From: an uncultured Verrucomicrobiales bacterium
Lineage (GTDB): Bacteria; Verrucomicrobiota; Verrucomicrobiia; Verrucomicrobiales; DEV007
DNA length: 64,000 nt
Assembly (NCBI GenBank): GCA_943789025.1
Contig: CALSSN010000013.1
Coordinates: 1-64,000 of the forward strand
Direction of reading: 5' to 3'
Shown here: positions 45,769-56,061 of the stretch, piece by piece
How positions within the stretch are numbered: the first letter of the stretch is position 1
How the letters are laid out: each line of letters begins with the position of its first letter
Notes under the pieces: model-generated
The model's database searches: none
The model's input: only the letters and a program-made list of their open reading frames with translations
Told to the model about the DNA's origin: nothing
Translations under genes and position numbers: made by a program

Positions 45769-48132
45769 TTACTGACCGGTTTTGAGGGCAGTGATCATAT
45801 CCAGCTTGTCGATGCGTCGTCGCACGATGGCGGCAGAGAGGGTAGAGGCAGCAAGGACAGTGAGGGAAATAAAAGCAACTGTGTCACTGTTGATGACAAG
45901 GGGAATGCGATACATTTCGGTGGCAAGGGCCTTGGAGATGAGAGCACAGAGAAGATATCCAATAGTAAGACCAACCGGGATTGCCAGCAGCGTGAGGATG
46001 GCAAGTTCTCCGAGTAAAATGGTGGAAACCTCACCTCGAGTCAGTCCTATAATGCGGAGGGTCGCCAGGTCGCGAGCCCGTTCAGAAAGCGAGATGCGTG
46101 CACTGTTATAAACCACTCCGATAGCGATAATGCAGGCAAAAATAAGGTTTGTCGTGCGCATGCGTAGAAGATTCTCGGCAAAAGTTTCCAGAAAGCTCTC
46201 GATGGCAGCTTGCTTGAAGGTGATTCCGATCACTGCTGGGCGGTCGGTCAGTGCTGAGTAAACCTGTCTTTCGCGGTTCGGGTCGACTTGGAGAAAGGCG
46301 CCGGAAATGGTATCGCCTTCGTGCAGCAGGCGATTGAGGGCACTCCGCTCCATGTAGGCGGAAGTGCCCGCGAAGTCATCGACGAGGGCGGTGACCCGGG
46401 CGGAGAGGACCGGCCGAGCGCCTTCCAGCACTTCGATCTGAAGCGTGTCACCAGCCTGGATCGCAAGGAGTTCAGCGAGAGCTGTGGAGAGGACAAGTCC
46501 GTCGCTGTTGAGCGGGATGACCTGCCCACTTGTGTCAAGGAGGCGAAACAGGTCGCTGTCGGCAGTCACGCCGGTGATGGCGACCTGTTTCGAGCGCGGG
46601 CCGTGGCGGAGGCGGACTGCGACGTTGCGGAACGGTTCGACCCGCATGACGCCGTCAATTCCAGTGAGTTCGTATCGGGCCCGGCCCGGGGTCGGTTCCA
46701 CGAATTGCACTCGAGCATCGTCGCGTTCGGCACGGCCGAACTGAAAGTGGACGAGGTAGTCGATGGCATCCTTTCCGAAATTACCAACCACGAGGACGGC
46801 ACAGGAGAAAGAAATTCCCAAGGTGGTAAGGGCTGCCTTGATCGGGCGTCGCTCAAGTTCGCGGAGCACCATGCGGGCTGGCTGGGAAAGGAGGTGAGGG
46901 AGGCCAATACGCTCAAGTAGGGTGGGACGGTAGTTGGCTGGAGGTTCAGGGCGCATGGCCTCGGCGGGTGGAAGCTTCACCGTGATTCGGAGGCCAGCAA
47001 AGGCGCCGATGGCTCCAGCAGTGAGGGCCAGAGCAAGGGCAGCGAGATAAATGTGGACGCCGGGGCTGAAAACGCTGAGCGGAAAGCGGTAGAAACTGGC
47101 ATACATCGCTGTCATTCCTGTGGCGAGCCAGGTGCCGACAAGACATCCGCAAAGGGTGCCGAGGGCTACGATGACAATGGCAAATTTGGCATAATGGGAA
47201 GCGACCTCACGGTTGCTGTAGCCGAAGGCCTTGAGGGCTGCTATCTGCTCGCGTTGGAGCGTGAGAATGCGCCGCAGGGAAATGTTGAGCAGGAAGGTTG
47301 CGACACCGAGGAAAATTGCGGGTGGGATGATGCTCATGGTACGGAGTCCCTTGAGTTCATCATCGACGAAGCGTGCGGAGTGATGCGTGCGCCGGGTGTA
47401 GGCACCACCACCACCGAAGGGTGCAAGGAGAAGGTCGAGGCGGCGGATGACTTCCTCAGGGTTGGTATGGTGGGTCAGGGTCAGGGTGAGATCATTGAAG
47501 GAGGCTTTCATGTCAGCGGCAGCCTCAAGCTGGCGACGAGGCATCCAGAAAATTCCGTAGCGGCGGTCGTCTGGAAAAATTTCTCCCGGTTTGAGTTGAA
47601 TGACGAATTCGGGAGAGAGAGCAATGCCGGATGTAGTGAGGAAGATTCTTCGGCCTCTCAGAGTGGCTTCGATGCGGTCTCCAGGTTGCAGTTGGTGGGC
47701 GCGAGCGAAGGGTTCGCTGACAAGAACCTCACCAGGACGGTCAGGGTCGGGCCAGCGTCCGCTTTTGAGGTGGAGGAGGTTGAGTCCGGCATTCTGGTTC
47801 CTGGGAATGGAGAGGATTTGTCCGCTGGCCGGGTCCTCCATGTCCGGCATTTCAAGGGTGAGGGGATGCGTGACGCGGTGGTCGACTTGAGCCACTCCCG
47901 GAATGCCTCGGGCGCGCTCGGCGATTGCGAGGGGAGCGCGAACCAGAGACGAGAAGACTTCCGCAAAGCGGTGGGTGGTGTAGTAGGAGTCTCTTGCGCT
48001 TTGCAGGGATCGGAGGGTGGTGTGGGCCATGACGAAGACGGCAATCCCGCAGGCCACGACGGCTGAGATGGCAAGCACCTGGCCCTTCATGGATCCGAGG
48101 TCGCGGACGAGCTTGCGATTGAGTGTCTTCAT
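45769..48132 (-). CDS. FtsX-like ABC transporter permease
   Basis: 787 residues. One N-terminal helix (about 17-38) and two FtsX blocks, each with membrane helices: about 265-400 (IIPPAIFLGVATFLLNISL, LALALTAGAIGAFAGL) and near the C-terminus (NLIFACIIAIGVVYNS, LAILTLLAIPVGLTIGYLL). Large periplasmic domains lie between. Lies 15 bp downstream of its ATPase and 44 bp upstream of the adaptor. Similar permeases export lipids, lipoproteins or peptides; the cargo is not predictable. Confidence 0.9.
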   Translation of the reverse strand: MKTLNRKLVRDLGSMKGQVLAISAVVACGIAVFVMAHTTLRSLQSARDSYYTTHRFAEVFSSLVRAPLAIAERARGIPGVAQVDHRVTHPLTLEMPDMEDPASGQILSIPRNQNAGLNLLHLKSGRWPDPDRPGEVLVSEPFARAHQLQPGDRIEATLRGRRIFLTTSGIALSPEFVIQLKPGEIFPDDRRYGIFWMPRRQLEAAADMKASFNDLTLTLTHHTNPEEVIRRLDLLLAPFGGGGAYTRRTHHSARFVDDELKGLRTMSIIPPAIFLGVATFLLNISLRRILTLQREQIAALKAFGYSNREVASHYAKFAIVIVALGTLCGCLVGTWLATGMTAMYASFYRFPLSVFSPGVHIYLAALALALTAGAIGAFAGLRITVKLPPAEAMRPEPPANYRPTLLERIGLPHLLSQPARMVLRELERRPIKAALTTLGISFSCAVLVVGNFGKDAIDYLVHFQFGRAERDDARVQFVEPTPGRARYELTGIDGVMRVEPFRNVAVRLRHGPRSKQVAITGVTADSDLFRLLDTSGQVIPLNSDGLVLSTALAELLAIQAGDTLQIEVLEGARPVLSARVTALVDDFAGTSAYMERSALNRLLHEGDTISGAFLQVDPNRERQVYSALTDRPAVIGITFKQAAIESFLETFAENLLRMRTTNLIFACIIAIGVVYNSARISLSERARDLATLRIIGLTRGEVSTILLGELAILTLLAIPVGLTIGYLLCALISKALATEMYRIPLVINSDTVAFISLTVLAASTLSAAIVRRRIDKLDMITALKTGQ

Positions 48133-48146
48133 GGCGGTGATTGAGA

Positions 48147-48887
48147 TTACCAGTGGAGCTCAGACGGCCGAAGGCGAGTCGAGTTTTCCCGGATTTCGGC
48201 AATGCTTCCGTCGGCCAGTGTGATCACGCGGTTGGCCATATCGGCGATGACGGCGTTGTGGGTGATAACAGCGGTGGTGGTGTCGAGGTTTCGATTGATG
48301 GCATCGATTGCTTCAAGCACTGCCACTCCTGTTTGCACATCGAGGGCGCCCGTTGGCTCGTCGCACAGAAGCACGGCTGGTCGTTTGGCGATCGCCCGCG
48401 CGATGGCGACGCGTTGTTGTTCTCCGCCTGACATCTGCGAGGGGAAATGATCGCTTCGGTCCTGCAGGCCGACAAGGGCAAGCGCTTGTTCCGGGTCCAT
48501 CGGGTCACGAGCGATTTCGGTGACCAGAGCGACATTCTCACGAGCTGTCAGGCTGGGGATGAGGTTGTAGAATTGAAAGACAAAGCCGACATTCTCACGG
48601 CGGTATTGCGTGAGCGCATGGGAGGAAAAACTGGTCACCTCACGACCGAGGTAATGCACGGTTCCGGCGGTCGGGGTGTCGAGGCCGCCCATGATGTTGA
48701 GGAGCGTGGATTTTCCGCTGCCCGAGTGGCCGAGAAGAACGGCGAACTCACCGGAGAAAAGCTGCAGGTCGACTCCCCGGAGGGCATGAACCTTCACCTC
48801 CCCCTGGAGGTAAACCTTGGTCAGGCCACGGACCTCGAAGACGGGAGCCTGGTCGGGGGAATCAGCTGCACGCTCAGATGTGGTCAT
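48147..48887 (-). CDS. ABC transporter ATP-binding protein, LolD/MacB type
   Basis: About 246 residues from ATG 48887 (the frame stays open upstream to 49127, but that extension is not family-like). Walker [10 protein letters not shown] at 53-61, Q-loop [12 protein letters not shown], signature [14 protein letters not shown], Walker [14 protein letters not shown]-loop AVITHNA. First gene of the minus-strand operon ATPase, permease, adaptor, outer-membrane factor. Powers export by the FtsX-type permease. Confidence 0.94.
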   Translation of the reverse strand: MTTSERAADSPDQAPVFEVRGLTKVYLQGEVKVHALRGVDLQLFSGEFAVLLGHSGSGKSTLLNIMGGLDTPTAGTVHYLGREVTSFSSHALTQYRRENVGFVFQFYNLIPSLTARENVALVTEIARDPMDPEQALALVGLQDRSDHFPSQMSGGEQQRVAIARAIAKRPAVLLCDEPTGALDVQTGVAVLEAIDAINRNLDTTTAVITHNAVIADMANRVITLADGSIAEIRENSTRLRPSELHW

Positions 48888-48987
48888 AGAAAGAAGATGG
48901 GGGAAACCATGCGCTGGGACACGGCATATTTTGGCCAACTTGCCGCGTGGTGGCAGCGCAGTGGTCGGTTGGTGTGTTTCGTGAACT

Positions 48988-49015
48988 ATCGCACATCGCA
49001 CATCGCACATCGCAC
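48988..49015. repeat. 9-bp tandem repeat (atcgcacat) about three copies
   Basis: Three copies of atcgcacat plus a partial copy lie in the 189-bp region between the divergent ABC ATPase and spermidine-synthase-like genes. They could be binding sites for a shared regulator or a simple slippage repeat. No promoter elements were identified with confidence. Confidence 0.6.
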
Positions 49016-49076
49016 TGCGGGCTCTGCAGAGGCTGATTACGGGATGCCATAGTGAGGAGGAGGCCGGAAATGCTCC

Positions 49077-52000
49077 TTGCGGCGGAAGCCTTACGCATTT
49101 GAGTTGCTGGAAACCTCTGAAATACACTTAAGTTCTGATATTACCTCGCCCTTGAAGCATCCTGAAACCGGTATAAAAAGCCCCCGTCGCTCTTCGGTTG
49201 GGGTCGTGCATCTGGTGGTTCTTTCTCTGATTCTTCTGGTGTCGGGCTACTGCTCGCTCGCATACCAGGTTGTGTGGATTCGTGAGTTTCGACTGATTTT
49301 CGGTGGCACCACCGGGGCCATGGCGGCGGTTCTGGCAGTTTTTATGGGGGGTCTGGGTTTTGGCGGTGCCGTCCTCGGTAGGTGTGTGGAGCGAGCGTCT
49401 TCTCCCTTGTTCTACTACGGGTTGATCGAGTTGGGGATCAGCGTGACTGCTGCGGTGACTCCTGTGCTTCTGGTTTTTGTTCGGCGCTTTTACTTCGAAA
49501 CTGGGGGCGAGGCAGGCTTAGGCTATGGAGTCGCCACTCTTCTGCGTGGAGGGATGACGCTGGTTGTGATTGGCCTTCCTTGCTTCTTGATGGGAGGAAC
49601 CCTCCCGGCTGCTGCCAAACACCTCCAGCACAACGCAGACAGAGACCGGAAAGTCACCGGATGGCTCTATGGAATCAATATTGTCGGAGCATTCGCCGGC
49701 GTGGTTGTGACCACCTTTCTGACCCTGGAACATCTTGGGAGCAGAGGTTCTCTCCAGCTTGCTGCCAGTTTGAATGTGTTTCTTGGTTTGGCAGCGTTGG
49801 GACTTTGTAGAATTCCGCCGGCGGCTGAAATTCCCGCTCGCCAGGGCGCGGGGGAGGACGGCAGTGGAGAAACCGAAATGGAGTCTCAGGATGATTCGCG
49901 CGCATTGCCCGATTCAGCCGTGGAATCTCCCTCAGGCGTGCCGGTGGTTGCACCTTCTGTGGTGCCGGTTTCCCTGTGCTATGGGGCGGCTTTTGTCACC
50001 GGTTTGGTTTTTTTTATGTTGGAACTGGTCTGGTATAGGATGTCGGTTCCTTTGACTGGCGGATCGGTTTACGCCTTGGGAATGGTCTTGATGGTGGCTT
50101 TGCTCGGGCTCGCTCTTGGTGGCGGTTGCTATGTGGTTTTCGGGCGATGGATCGGTCACCGACCAGGGATTTTTGCGCTGCTCGGGGCAGTGCAGGCGGC
50201 GGTGATTCTGGTTCCTTATCTGCTTGGGGACATGTTTGCCTGGCGCGTCGCACTTGCAGTCGGGGAGGTCAAGGAGGGCGGGTGGAGCGAGACGATTGTG
50301 CTGTGGATTGTTACCATTTCTGCCATCGCGTTGCTGCCGTCGATCATTGCAGGAATCCAGTTTCCGCTTCTTCTCTCCATGCTTGGCTGTGGAGGTGAGA
50401 AGATCGGCCGGCAACTCGGGCACATGTATGCATGGAATACCGGGGGTGCGATTGCGGGGGCTCTTCTCGGTGGTTTCTTACTGCTGCCATTGCTCGGGGC
50501 AGAGAATCTCTGGGTTCTGTCTGCCGGGTTTTGTGCCGTTCTTGCCCTCGTTTTTCTTCGCTTCCACCTGCTGTGTGCCGCTATTTCTGAGCGCAGACGC
50601 TTCAGGCACTACGGAATTTCACTGGTTACCGTGGTGCTCCTACTCACGACGGTTTTCGGTGTTGCGGCCAGTGCAGGTCCCGGTGCTTACTGGCGGCACA
50701 GCGCCATCGGATTCGGCAGGATTGAATCTGTTCCAAAAACCGCTGCGCGACGCATGGAGGTCTTTGCGATGACCAGAGACTCTGTCCTTGAGGAGTGGGA
50801 GGGCCGAGAAACCTCTGTGGCGGTGACCGAGACATCGAGCAGGGCCCTGATCAACAATGGGAAGTCGGATAGTTCACTGCATGGTGACAACCCTACCACC
50901 ATCGGGTTGTCGCTCATTCCAGCACTGGTGCATTCGAGTGGCGTGCGCAGCGCAGCCGTGATTGGGGCCGGAACAGGTGTCTCGGCGGGCTGGATTGCTG
51001 CCTTTCCGGGCGTCGAAAAGGTGGACCTTTATGAAATTGAGCCTGCAGTGATCAAGGCGCAGCGCTGGTTCGCAGAGGGCAATCTCGACCCGCTCTCGAA
51101 CCCGGTGGTAGAAGTTGTTCTGGGGGATGCCAGGGAGGCACTGGCAACCAGGGGACGAAAATACGACACCATCATTTCGGAACCCAGCAACCTGACACGA
51201 AGTGGAATTTGTAATTTCTACACAGTCGAATATTACCAGCAGTGTGCTCGAAGAATGAATGAGCGGGCAATCTTTGCCCAGTGGCTGCAAGGCTACGACC
51301 TGGATCTCCTTTCGCTTGGCCAGGTGATTAAAACGATGCTTGCTGTTTTTCCACGGGTTGAATTGTGGGTGACGAAAAGAAGTGACCTGGTTCTGCTGGG
51401 TTCCTTTGACGAGGCCCCTTACGATCTGGAACGGATCAAAGAGAGAATGAAGCACCCGGTCTACCAGAGAGCACTAATTTTGGGGTTTCAGACAGACAGT
51501 GCAGAGGGATTTTTCGCGCGTTTCCTGGTAGATTCAGAGGTCATGCGCCGGTCAGTCGAAAATGGAGTGCCGGTGAATGTGGATGACCGCAATACCCTGG
51601 AGTTCCGGATCGCTCGGAATTCCCTGGTCTACGATTCAACTCCAATACGCAAACAGCTAGTGAAGCTTTTTAAAGTGGCTGACGTCGGGCAGGTGATCGA
51701 CGGTTACCTGCGGAGTTCTCACTTGCAGGAGGAGCGCTTGTCGATGTATGCGGAGACGATTGGAGCCAGTGAGGAAGAACCGGATGAAAAACAATGGCTT
51801 CTGCGTGCTTTCTGGAACTTTGGCAAAGGAAATTATCCAAAAGTGCGTGAGGTCTGGATCGGTCAAGCGAGGACTTTGAAAGGAAAACTCTACCTGGCAA
51901 TGACGGCAGCGGTCAGCCAAGGGCCTTATGAGGAGGAGTTCGCGGCCATTCGTGATGCCTTCCCTGCTGAGGTGAAGCTACTTCTCGGATTGAGGAAATT

Positions 52001-52481
52001 TCACCAGGGAGTATCGAGTGAGGGGATGGCCGGATTGCGCGAAGGTTTTGCGATTCAGAGGCAGCTGAACTGGGCGAGCGAGGAAGTTGTTGGGTTTTTA
52101 CTCAAGCGCCTGGGGAATATGTTACGGTTTATGAACCGTGAAGAACTGGAGGAGTTTTTTGAGCTTATCGAACCGCCTTTTCCCTCAAGTTGTCAGGAGT
52201 ATTTACGACAGAGATTATTGCGAGATGTCGCCTGTTATCTTGGGGAGGATCACAAGCGGAGATTTCTGCAGAGGTATGAGGGTAGAATACCCTCGACCGG
52301 TATCGCTATGGCGATTGCCGCCGAGTTGCCGGAGCGTGAGGATGCTCGGAAAGCGTTGGAGCGCTTTCTGCAGATGGGAGGCGAACTGCCATCGGGGTTT
52401 TCTGCTCAGCGGGAAGTCGGCGTCGGTCTTGCGAACTCCCTGCGGAAGAAAAAAACCTTTGGAGAGAGGAGTGCCGAGTAG
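49077..52481 (+). CDS. Membrane-fused spermidine-synthase-like protein
   Basis: 1134 residues. The N-terminal half has about 10-12 membrane helices ([57 protein letters not shown]). A Rossmann-type SAM/aminopropyl domain follows at about 600-790 ([65 protein letters not shown]). The last 330 residues are helical and unassigned. Family members rarely have shown spermidine synthase activity; SAM binding is likely, substrate unknown. The frame begins at TTG 49077; a GAGGAGGAGG tract at 49054-49063 is spaced better for an out-of-frame ATG at 49070, so the start is uncertain. Confidence 0.8.
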   Translation: MRRKPYAFELLETSEIHLSSDITSPLKHPETGIKSPRRSSVGVVHLVVLSLILLVSGYCSLAYQVVWIREFRLIFGGTTGAMAAVLAVFMGGLGFGGAVLGRCVERASSPLFYYGLIELGISVTAAVTPVLLVFVRRFYFETGGEAGLGYGVATLLRGGMTLVVIGLPCFLMGGTLPAAAKHLQHNADRDRKVTGWLYGINIVGAFAGVVVTTFLTLEHLGSRGSLQLAASLNVFLGLAALGLCRIPPAAEIPARQGAGEDGSGETEMESQDDSRALPDSAVESPSGVPVVAPSVVPVSLCYGAAFVTGLVFFMLELVWYRMSVPLTGGSVYALGMVLMVALLGLALGGGCYVVFGRWIGHRPGIFALLGAVQAAVILVPYLLGDMFAWRVALAVGEVKEGGWSETIVLWIVTISAIALLPSIIAGIQFPLLLSMLGCGGEKIGRQLGHMYAWNTGGAIAGALLGGFLLLPLLGAENLWVLSAGFCAVLALVFLRFHLLCAAISERRRFRHYGISLVTVVLLLTTVFGVAASAGPGAYWRHSAIGFGRIESVPKTAARRMEVFAMTRDSVLEEWEGRETSVAVTETSSRALINNGKSDSSLHGDNPTTIGLSLIPALVHSSGVRSAAVIGAGTGVSAGWIAAFPGVEKVDLYEIEPAVIKAQRWFAEGNLDPLSNPVVEVVLGDAREALATRGRKYDTIISEPSNLTRSGICNFYTVEYYQQCARRMNERAIFAQWLQGYDLDLLSLGQVIKTMLAVFPRVELWVTKRSDLVLLGSFDEAPYDLERIKERMKHPVYQRALILGFQTDSAEGFFARFLVDSEVMRRSVENGVPVNVDDRNTLEFRIARNSLVYDSTPIRKQLVKLFKVADVGQVIDGYLRSSHLQEERLSMYAETIGASEEEPDEKQWLLRAFWNFGKGNYPKVREVWIGQARTLKGKLYLAMTAAVSQGPYEEEFAAIRDAFPAEVKLLLGLRKFHQGVSSEGMAGLREGFAIQRQLNWASEEVVGFLLKRLGNMLRFMNREELEEFFELIEPPFPSSCQEYLRQRLLRDVACYLGEDHKRRFLQRYEGRIPSTGIAMAIAAELPEREDARKALERFLQMGGELPSGFSAQREVGVGLANSLRKKKTFGERSAE

Positions 52482-52548
52482 GGGTTGATGCCTGGTCTGG
52501 CCTGTAAGGGGTTCCTTGCTGGTGGCACAGCCCTGCGAGAGGCACCCC

Positions 52549-55500
52549 CTATCCGTCGTCGTCGTGCGGCAGGCCCAGCCGCCGTTCCTCCATCCAGCAA
52601 TAGAGGGTGGGCACCACGAAGATGGTGAGCACGGCAACAAGCATGCCGCCGAAGGTCGGGATGGCCATGGGAACCATGATGTCGGATCCGCGCCCGGTGG
52701 AAGAGAGAACCGGCATGAGGGCGAGCAAGGTGGTGGCGGTAGTGAGCATGGCAGGGCGGTTACGTTGCGCTGCGGCCTCCAGAGTGGCCGCATGGACCGC
52801 GGCGACGTCGGCCGGTCGGTCCTCGCGAAACCGTTGTTCGAGGATGGTGGCCATGAGGACGCCGTCATCGGTCGCGATACCGAAAAGTGCGAGAAATCCG
52901 ACCCAGACGGCGACAGAGAGGTTGATGGTATGGATCTGGAAAAGGTCGCGCAAGTCAATCGGGAGGCCGAGTCCTGCAGTGTCGAGGAACCACGGCTGGC
53001 CGTAAAGCCAGAGGAGGAGGAATCCGCCGGACCAGGCGACGAAGATGCCGGAGAAAACAAGCAGGCTGGTGGTGACACGCCGGAACTGGAGGTAAAGGAC
53101 AAGGAAGATGAGGACCAGGGCGAGAGGAACGACGAGGGCGAGTTTCTTCTCGGCTCGTACTTGGTTTTCGTAGCTGCCGGTAAACCTGTAGCTGACCCCG
53201 TCGGGGAGGTGCTGGTCAGGTTCCTCGAGGCGTTGGGCGAGGTGGGCGGCGGCTGACTCAACGACCTCGACCTCAGTCTGTCCCGGGTGACGGTCAAAGA
53301 TAACGTAGCTGACCAGGAAGGTGTCCTCACTTTTGATCACCATAGGGCCACGGACAAATTCGATGCCGGCGAGCTGGCCAAGAGGGACACTTTTACCATC
53401 TGGCGCAGGCATGAGGATTTCGCCGAGCTCCTCGATGCTATCGCGGCGTTCCCGGAGGTAGCGGACGCGAACCGGGTAGCGCTCGCGTCCTTCGACCGTG
53501 GTGGTGACGATGCGCCCGCCGACAGCAGTCTGAAGGACGCTCTGGAATCTCTGGACTGAGATTCCATAGCGGGCAAGGGCAGAGCGGTCTGGTGTGATCT
53601 CGAGGTAAGGTTTTCCGACCACGCGATCGGCGAAGACGGTAGCAGGGTCGATTTCGGGAACTTCTTTGAGTAGGGATTCGAGGCGCGATCCGGCGTGAGC
53701 GAGGGTGGCCAGGTCGGGACCGAAGAGCTTGATTCCCATCGGGGCACGCATTCCGGTCTGGAGCATGATCAGGCGGGTCTCGATCGGCTGGAGCTTGGGT
53801 GCGGAAGTGACTCCGGGGAGAGCCGCAGCGAAGGTGATTTCTTTCCAGATGTCCTCGGGTGCTCGGATGTGGTCGCGCCAGAGTCGGACACGGTTGCCTT
53901 CGGCGTCCTTCCCCCATTCCGGGTGGTAGTTGATGATCGTCTCGACCATGGAGACAGGCGCAGGGTCGAGAGGGGAATCAGCGCGTCCGATCTTGCCGAC
54001 AGCGGAAATGACTTCCGGGATCGCTGCGATGGCGCGGTCCTGCATCTGGATAACCTCGAGCGCCTCACCGATCGAGGCGTGGGGCATGGTGGTGGGCATG
54101 AGGAGAAAGGAACCCTCATCGAGAGCGGGAACGAACTCCTTGCCGAGACTGGACCACGAGAAGACGCCCCCGGCGAGGACAAGCGAGACGATGCCAAGAA
54201 GCACCGCTTTATGTCCGAGGAAAAATCGTAGGACCGAGACGTAATATCGCATGACGGCGAGAGTTCCGAGGAGCAGGAGGCCAATGGCAAGGCCGACCAA
54301 GAGTGGGTTGGCGAAGTGCCTGTCTGGGCCGAGCGGGGCCCAGTGGGTGGCGAGGACGAGCCATGCGAGGGTGGCAAGGACGATCACTGCGATCCGATGC
54401 AAGCGCGGGGAGTCTCCGGAGAAACGATCGAGAGATGGCCGGAAGAGCAGTCGGATGAGTGGCGGGAGAAGAAGGAGCGAGACGAGGATGGCGCCGATAA
54501 GTGCGAAGGTCTTGGTAAAAGCGAGGGGTTTGAAAAGTTTGCCCTCGGCCCCCTCCATGGCGAAGACTGGAAGGAAGCTGATCACGGTGGTCATTACCGC
54601 GGTGAGGATGGCGCCACCGACCTCGCTGCAGGCGTTGAGGATAATCTGTGCGGGTGGCGGAGAGGAGTCGTCATGGGCTGCCTCGCGGAGGCGGCGGAGA
54701 CAGTTTTCGCAGAGCACGATCCCCAGGTCGACGATGGTGCCGATGGCGATGGCGATGCCGGAGAGAGCGACGATGTTGGCGTCGACGTGGAAGAGCTTCA
54801 TGGCGATGAAGGCTACGAGCACAGCCAGCGGGAGCATGAGAGAGATGAGAAGCGAGCTGCGCAGGTGCCAGACAAGGAGAAGGATGACGAGGACGGTGAT
54901 GAGGGCCTCGTCGAGGAGAGCGGTTCCCAGAGTGGTGATGGTTTCGTGGATCAGGTCGCTGCGGTCGTAGAACGGGACGAGGGTGACTTGGCTGACGGTG
55001 CCGTCGTCGAGAATCCTGCGAGGAAGACTCGGAGCAATCTCCTGAATTTTCGCTTTGACTCTCTCGATGGTGGTCAGGGGATTGGCACCGTAGCGGGTGA
55101 CAACGACCCCGCCGACTGCTTCGGCGCCGCCCTTGTCGAGTGCTCCACGGCGCATGGCCGGGCCGAGCCCGACCTCGGCGATCTGGTCGAGAGTGATGGG
55201 AAGGCCGTCGCGGCTGGCCACCACCGTTTCACGGAGATCCTCGACGCCTTGAAGGAATCCAAGCCCTCGGATGAGGTATTCAACACGATTGATTTCCATG
55301 CTGCGGGCGCCGACGTCGAGGTTACTTTCCTGGACGGCTTTGGCGACCTGCGGCAGACTGATCCCGAAAGCGCGGAGGGCGTCGGGATCGATATCGATCT
55401 GGTATTCTTTCTGGAAGCCACCGACCGAGGCGACCTCGGCTACACCATCGACTGCCTGAAGGGCGTAGCGGACGTGATAGTCCTGAATGCTGCGGAGCTC

Positions 55501-56061
55501 GTGGGAGGCCCAGCCGCCGGTTGGAGTGCCGACGGGATCGAGCCCTTCGAGGGTGTACCAGAAGACTTGGCCAAGAGCGGTGGCGTCAGGACCGAGGCTG
55601 GGTGAGGCCCCGACAGGAAGCGTGTCTGGTGCGAGACTGGCAAGTTTTTCGAGGATCTTGGCGCGGGACCAATCCCATTCCGCATCTTCGTTGAAGATGA
55701 CGTAAATACTGGAAAATCCGAAGAATGAGTAGCTGCGGACTGAGCGGACGTCAGGAATTCCCAGTAGGGCCGCGGTGAGCGGGTAGGTGACCTGGTCCTC
55801 GATATCCTGGGGTGAACGCCCAGGCCAGGCGGTAAAGACAATCTGCTGGTTTTCTCCTATGTCAGGGATTGCGTCGACGGGAGTCGGATTGGCGGGAATC
55901 GGGCCGCGCGGGAGGTTGAACGGCATGACCGACCAGCCCCAGGCAACAGTGAGAAGGGTGACGAGAAAGACGACGAGACGGTTGTCCAGACACCATGCGA
56001 TGACTGACCGGACTGTAGTTCCCCGGGTGGGGGCAGGCGAATTCTCGTGCCTAGTGGACAT
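52549..56061 (-). CDS. cusA: Heavy-metal efflux RND transporter, CusA/CzcA family
   Basis: About 1170 residues from ATG 56061, a little longer than E. coli CusA. Inner-membrane proton-driven pump. Family blocks: PVDAIPDIGENQQIVFTAWP near the N-terminus, GIAIAIGTIVDLGIVLCENC (TM4, proton-relay Asp), FLPVFAMEGAEGKLFKPLAF, and a final TM block. By recall of E. coli CusA, the first methionine of the metal triad is matched (RLIMLQTGMRAP), but the other two positions seem to be replaced (GGRIVTTTVEG; RGPMVIKSED). Copper/silver specificity is therefore uncertain. Overlaps cusB by 11 bp. Confidence 0.9.
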   Translation of the reverse strand: MSTRHENSPAPTRGTTVRSVIAWCLDNRLVVFLVTLLTVAWGWSVMPFNLPRGPIPANPTPVDAIPDIGENQQIVFTAWPGRSPQDIEDQVTYPLTAALLGIPDVRSVRSYSFFGFSSIYVIFNEDAEWDWSRAKILEKLASLAPDTLPVGASPSLGPDATALGQVFWYTLEGLDPVGTPTGGWASHELRSIQDYHVRYALQAVDGVAEVASVGGFQKEYQIDIDPDALRAFGISLPQVAKAVQESNLDVGARSMEINRVEYLIRGLGFLQGVEDLRETVVASRDGLPITLDQIAEVGLGPAMRRGALDKGGAEAVGGVVVTRYGANPLTTIERVKAKIQEIAPSLPRRILDDGTVSQVTLVPFYDRSDLIHETITTLGTALLDEALITVLVILLLVWHLRSSLLISLMLPLAVLVAFIAMKLFHVDANIVALSGIAIAIGTIVDLGIVLCENCLRRLREAAHDDSSPPPAQIILNACSEVGGAILTAVMTTVISFLPVFAMEGAEGKLFKPLAFTKTFALIGAILVSLLLLPPLIRLLFRPSLDRFSGDSPRLHRIAVIVLATLAWLVLATHWAPLGPDRHFANPLLVGLAIGLLLLGTLAVMRYYVSVLRFFLGHKAVLLGIVSLVLAGGVFSWSSLGKEFVPALDEGSFLLMPTTMPHASIGEALEVIQMQDRAIAAIPEVISAVGKIGRADSPLDPAPVSMVETIINYHPEWGKDAEGNRVRLWRDHIRAPEDIWKEITFAAALPGVTSAPKLQPIETRLIMLQTGMRAPMGIKLFGPDLATLAHAGSRLESLLKEVPEIDPATVFADRVVGKPYLEITPDRSALARYGISVQRFQSVLQTAVGGRIVTTTVEGRERYPVRVRYLRERRDSIEELGEILMPAPDGKSVPLGQLAGIEFVRGPMVIKSEDTFLVSYVIFDRHPGQTEVEVVESAAAHLAQRLEEPDQHLPDGVSYRFTGSYENQVRAEKKLALVVPLALVLIFLVLYLQFRRVTTSLLVFSGIFVAWSGGFLLLWLYGQPWFLDTAGLGLPIDLRDLFQIHTINLSVAVWVGFLALFGIATDDGVLMATILEQRFREDRPADVAAVHAATLEAAAQRNRPAMLTTATTLLALMPVLSSTGRGSDIMVPMAIPTFGGMLVAVLTIFVVPTLYCWMEERRLGLPHDDDG

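Noticed and set aside
47053-48066. 337-codon plus-strand open frame
   Set aside because: Antisense to the FtsX permease and without recognisable motifs.
54316-55605. 429-codon plus-strand open frame
   Set aside because: Antisense to cusA, acidic low-complexity product without domains; a shadow of GC-rich codon use.
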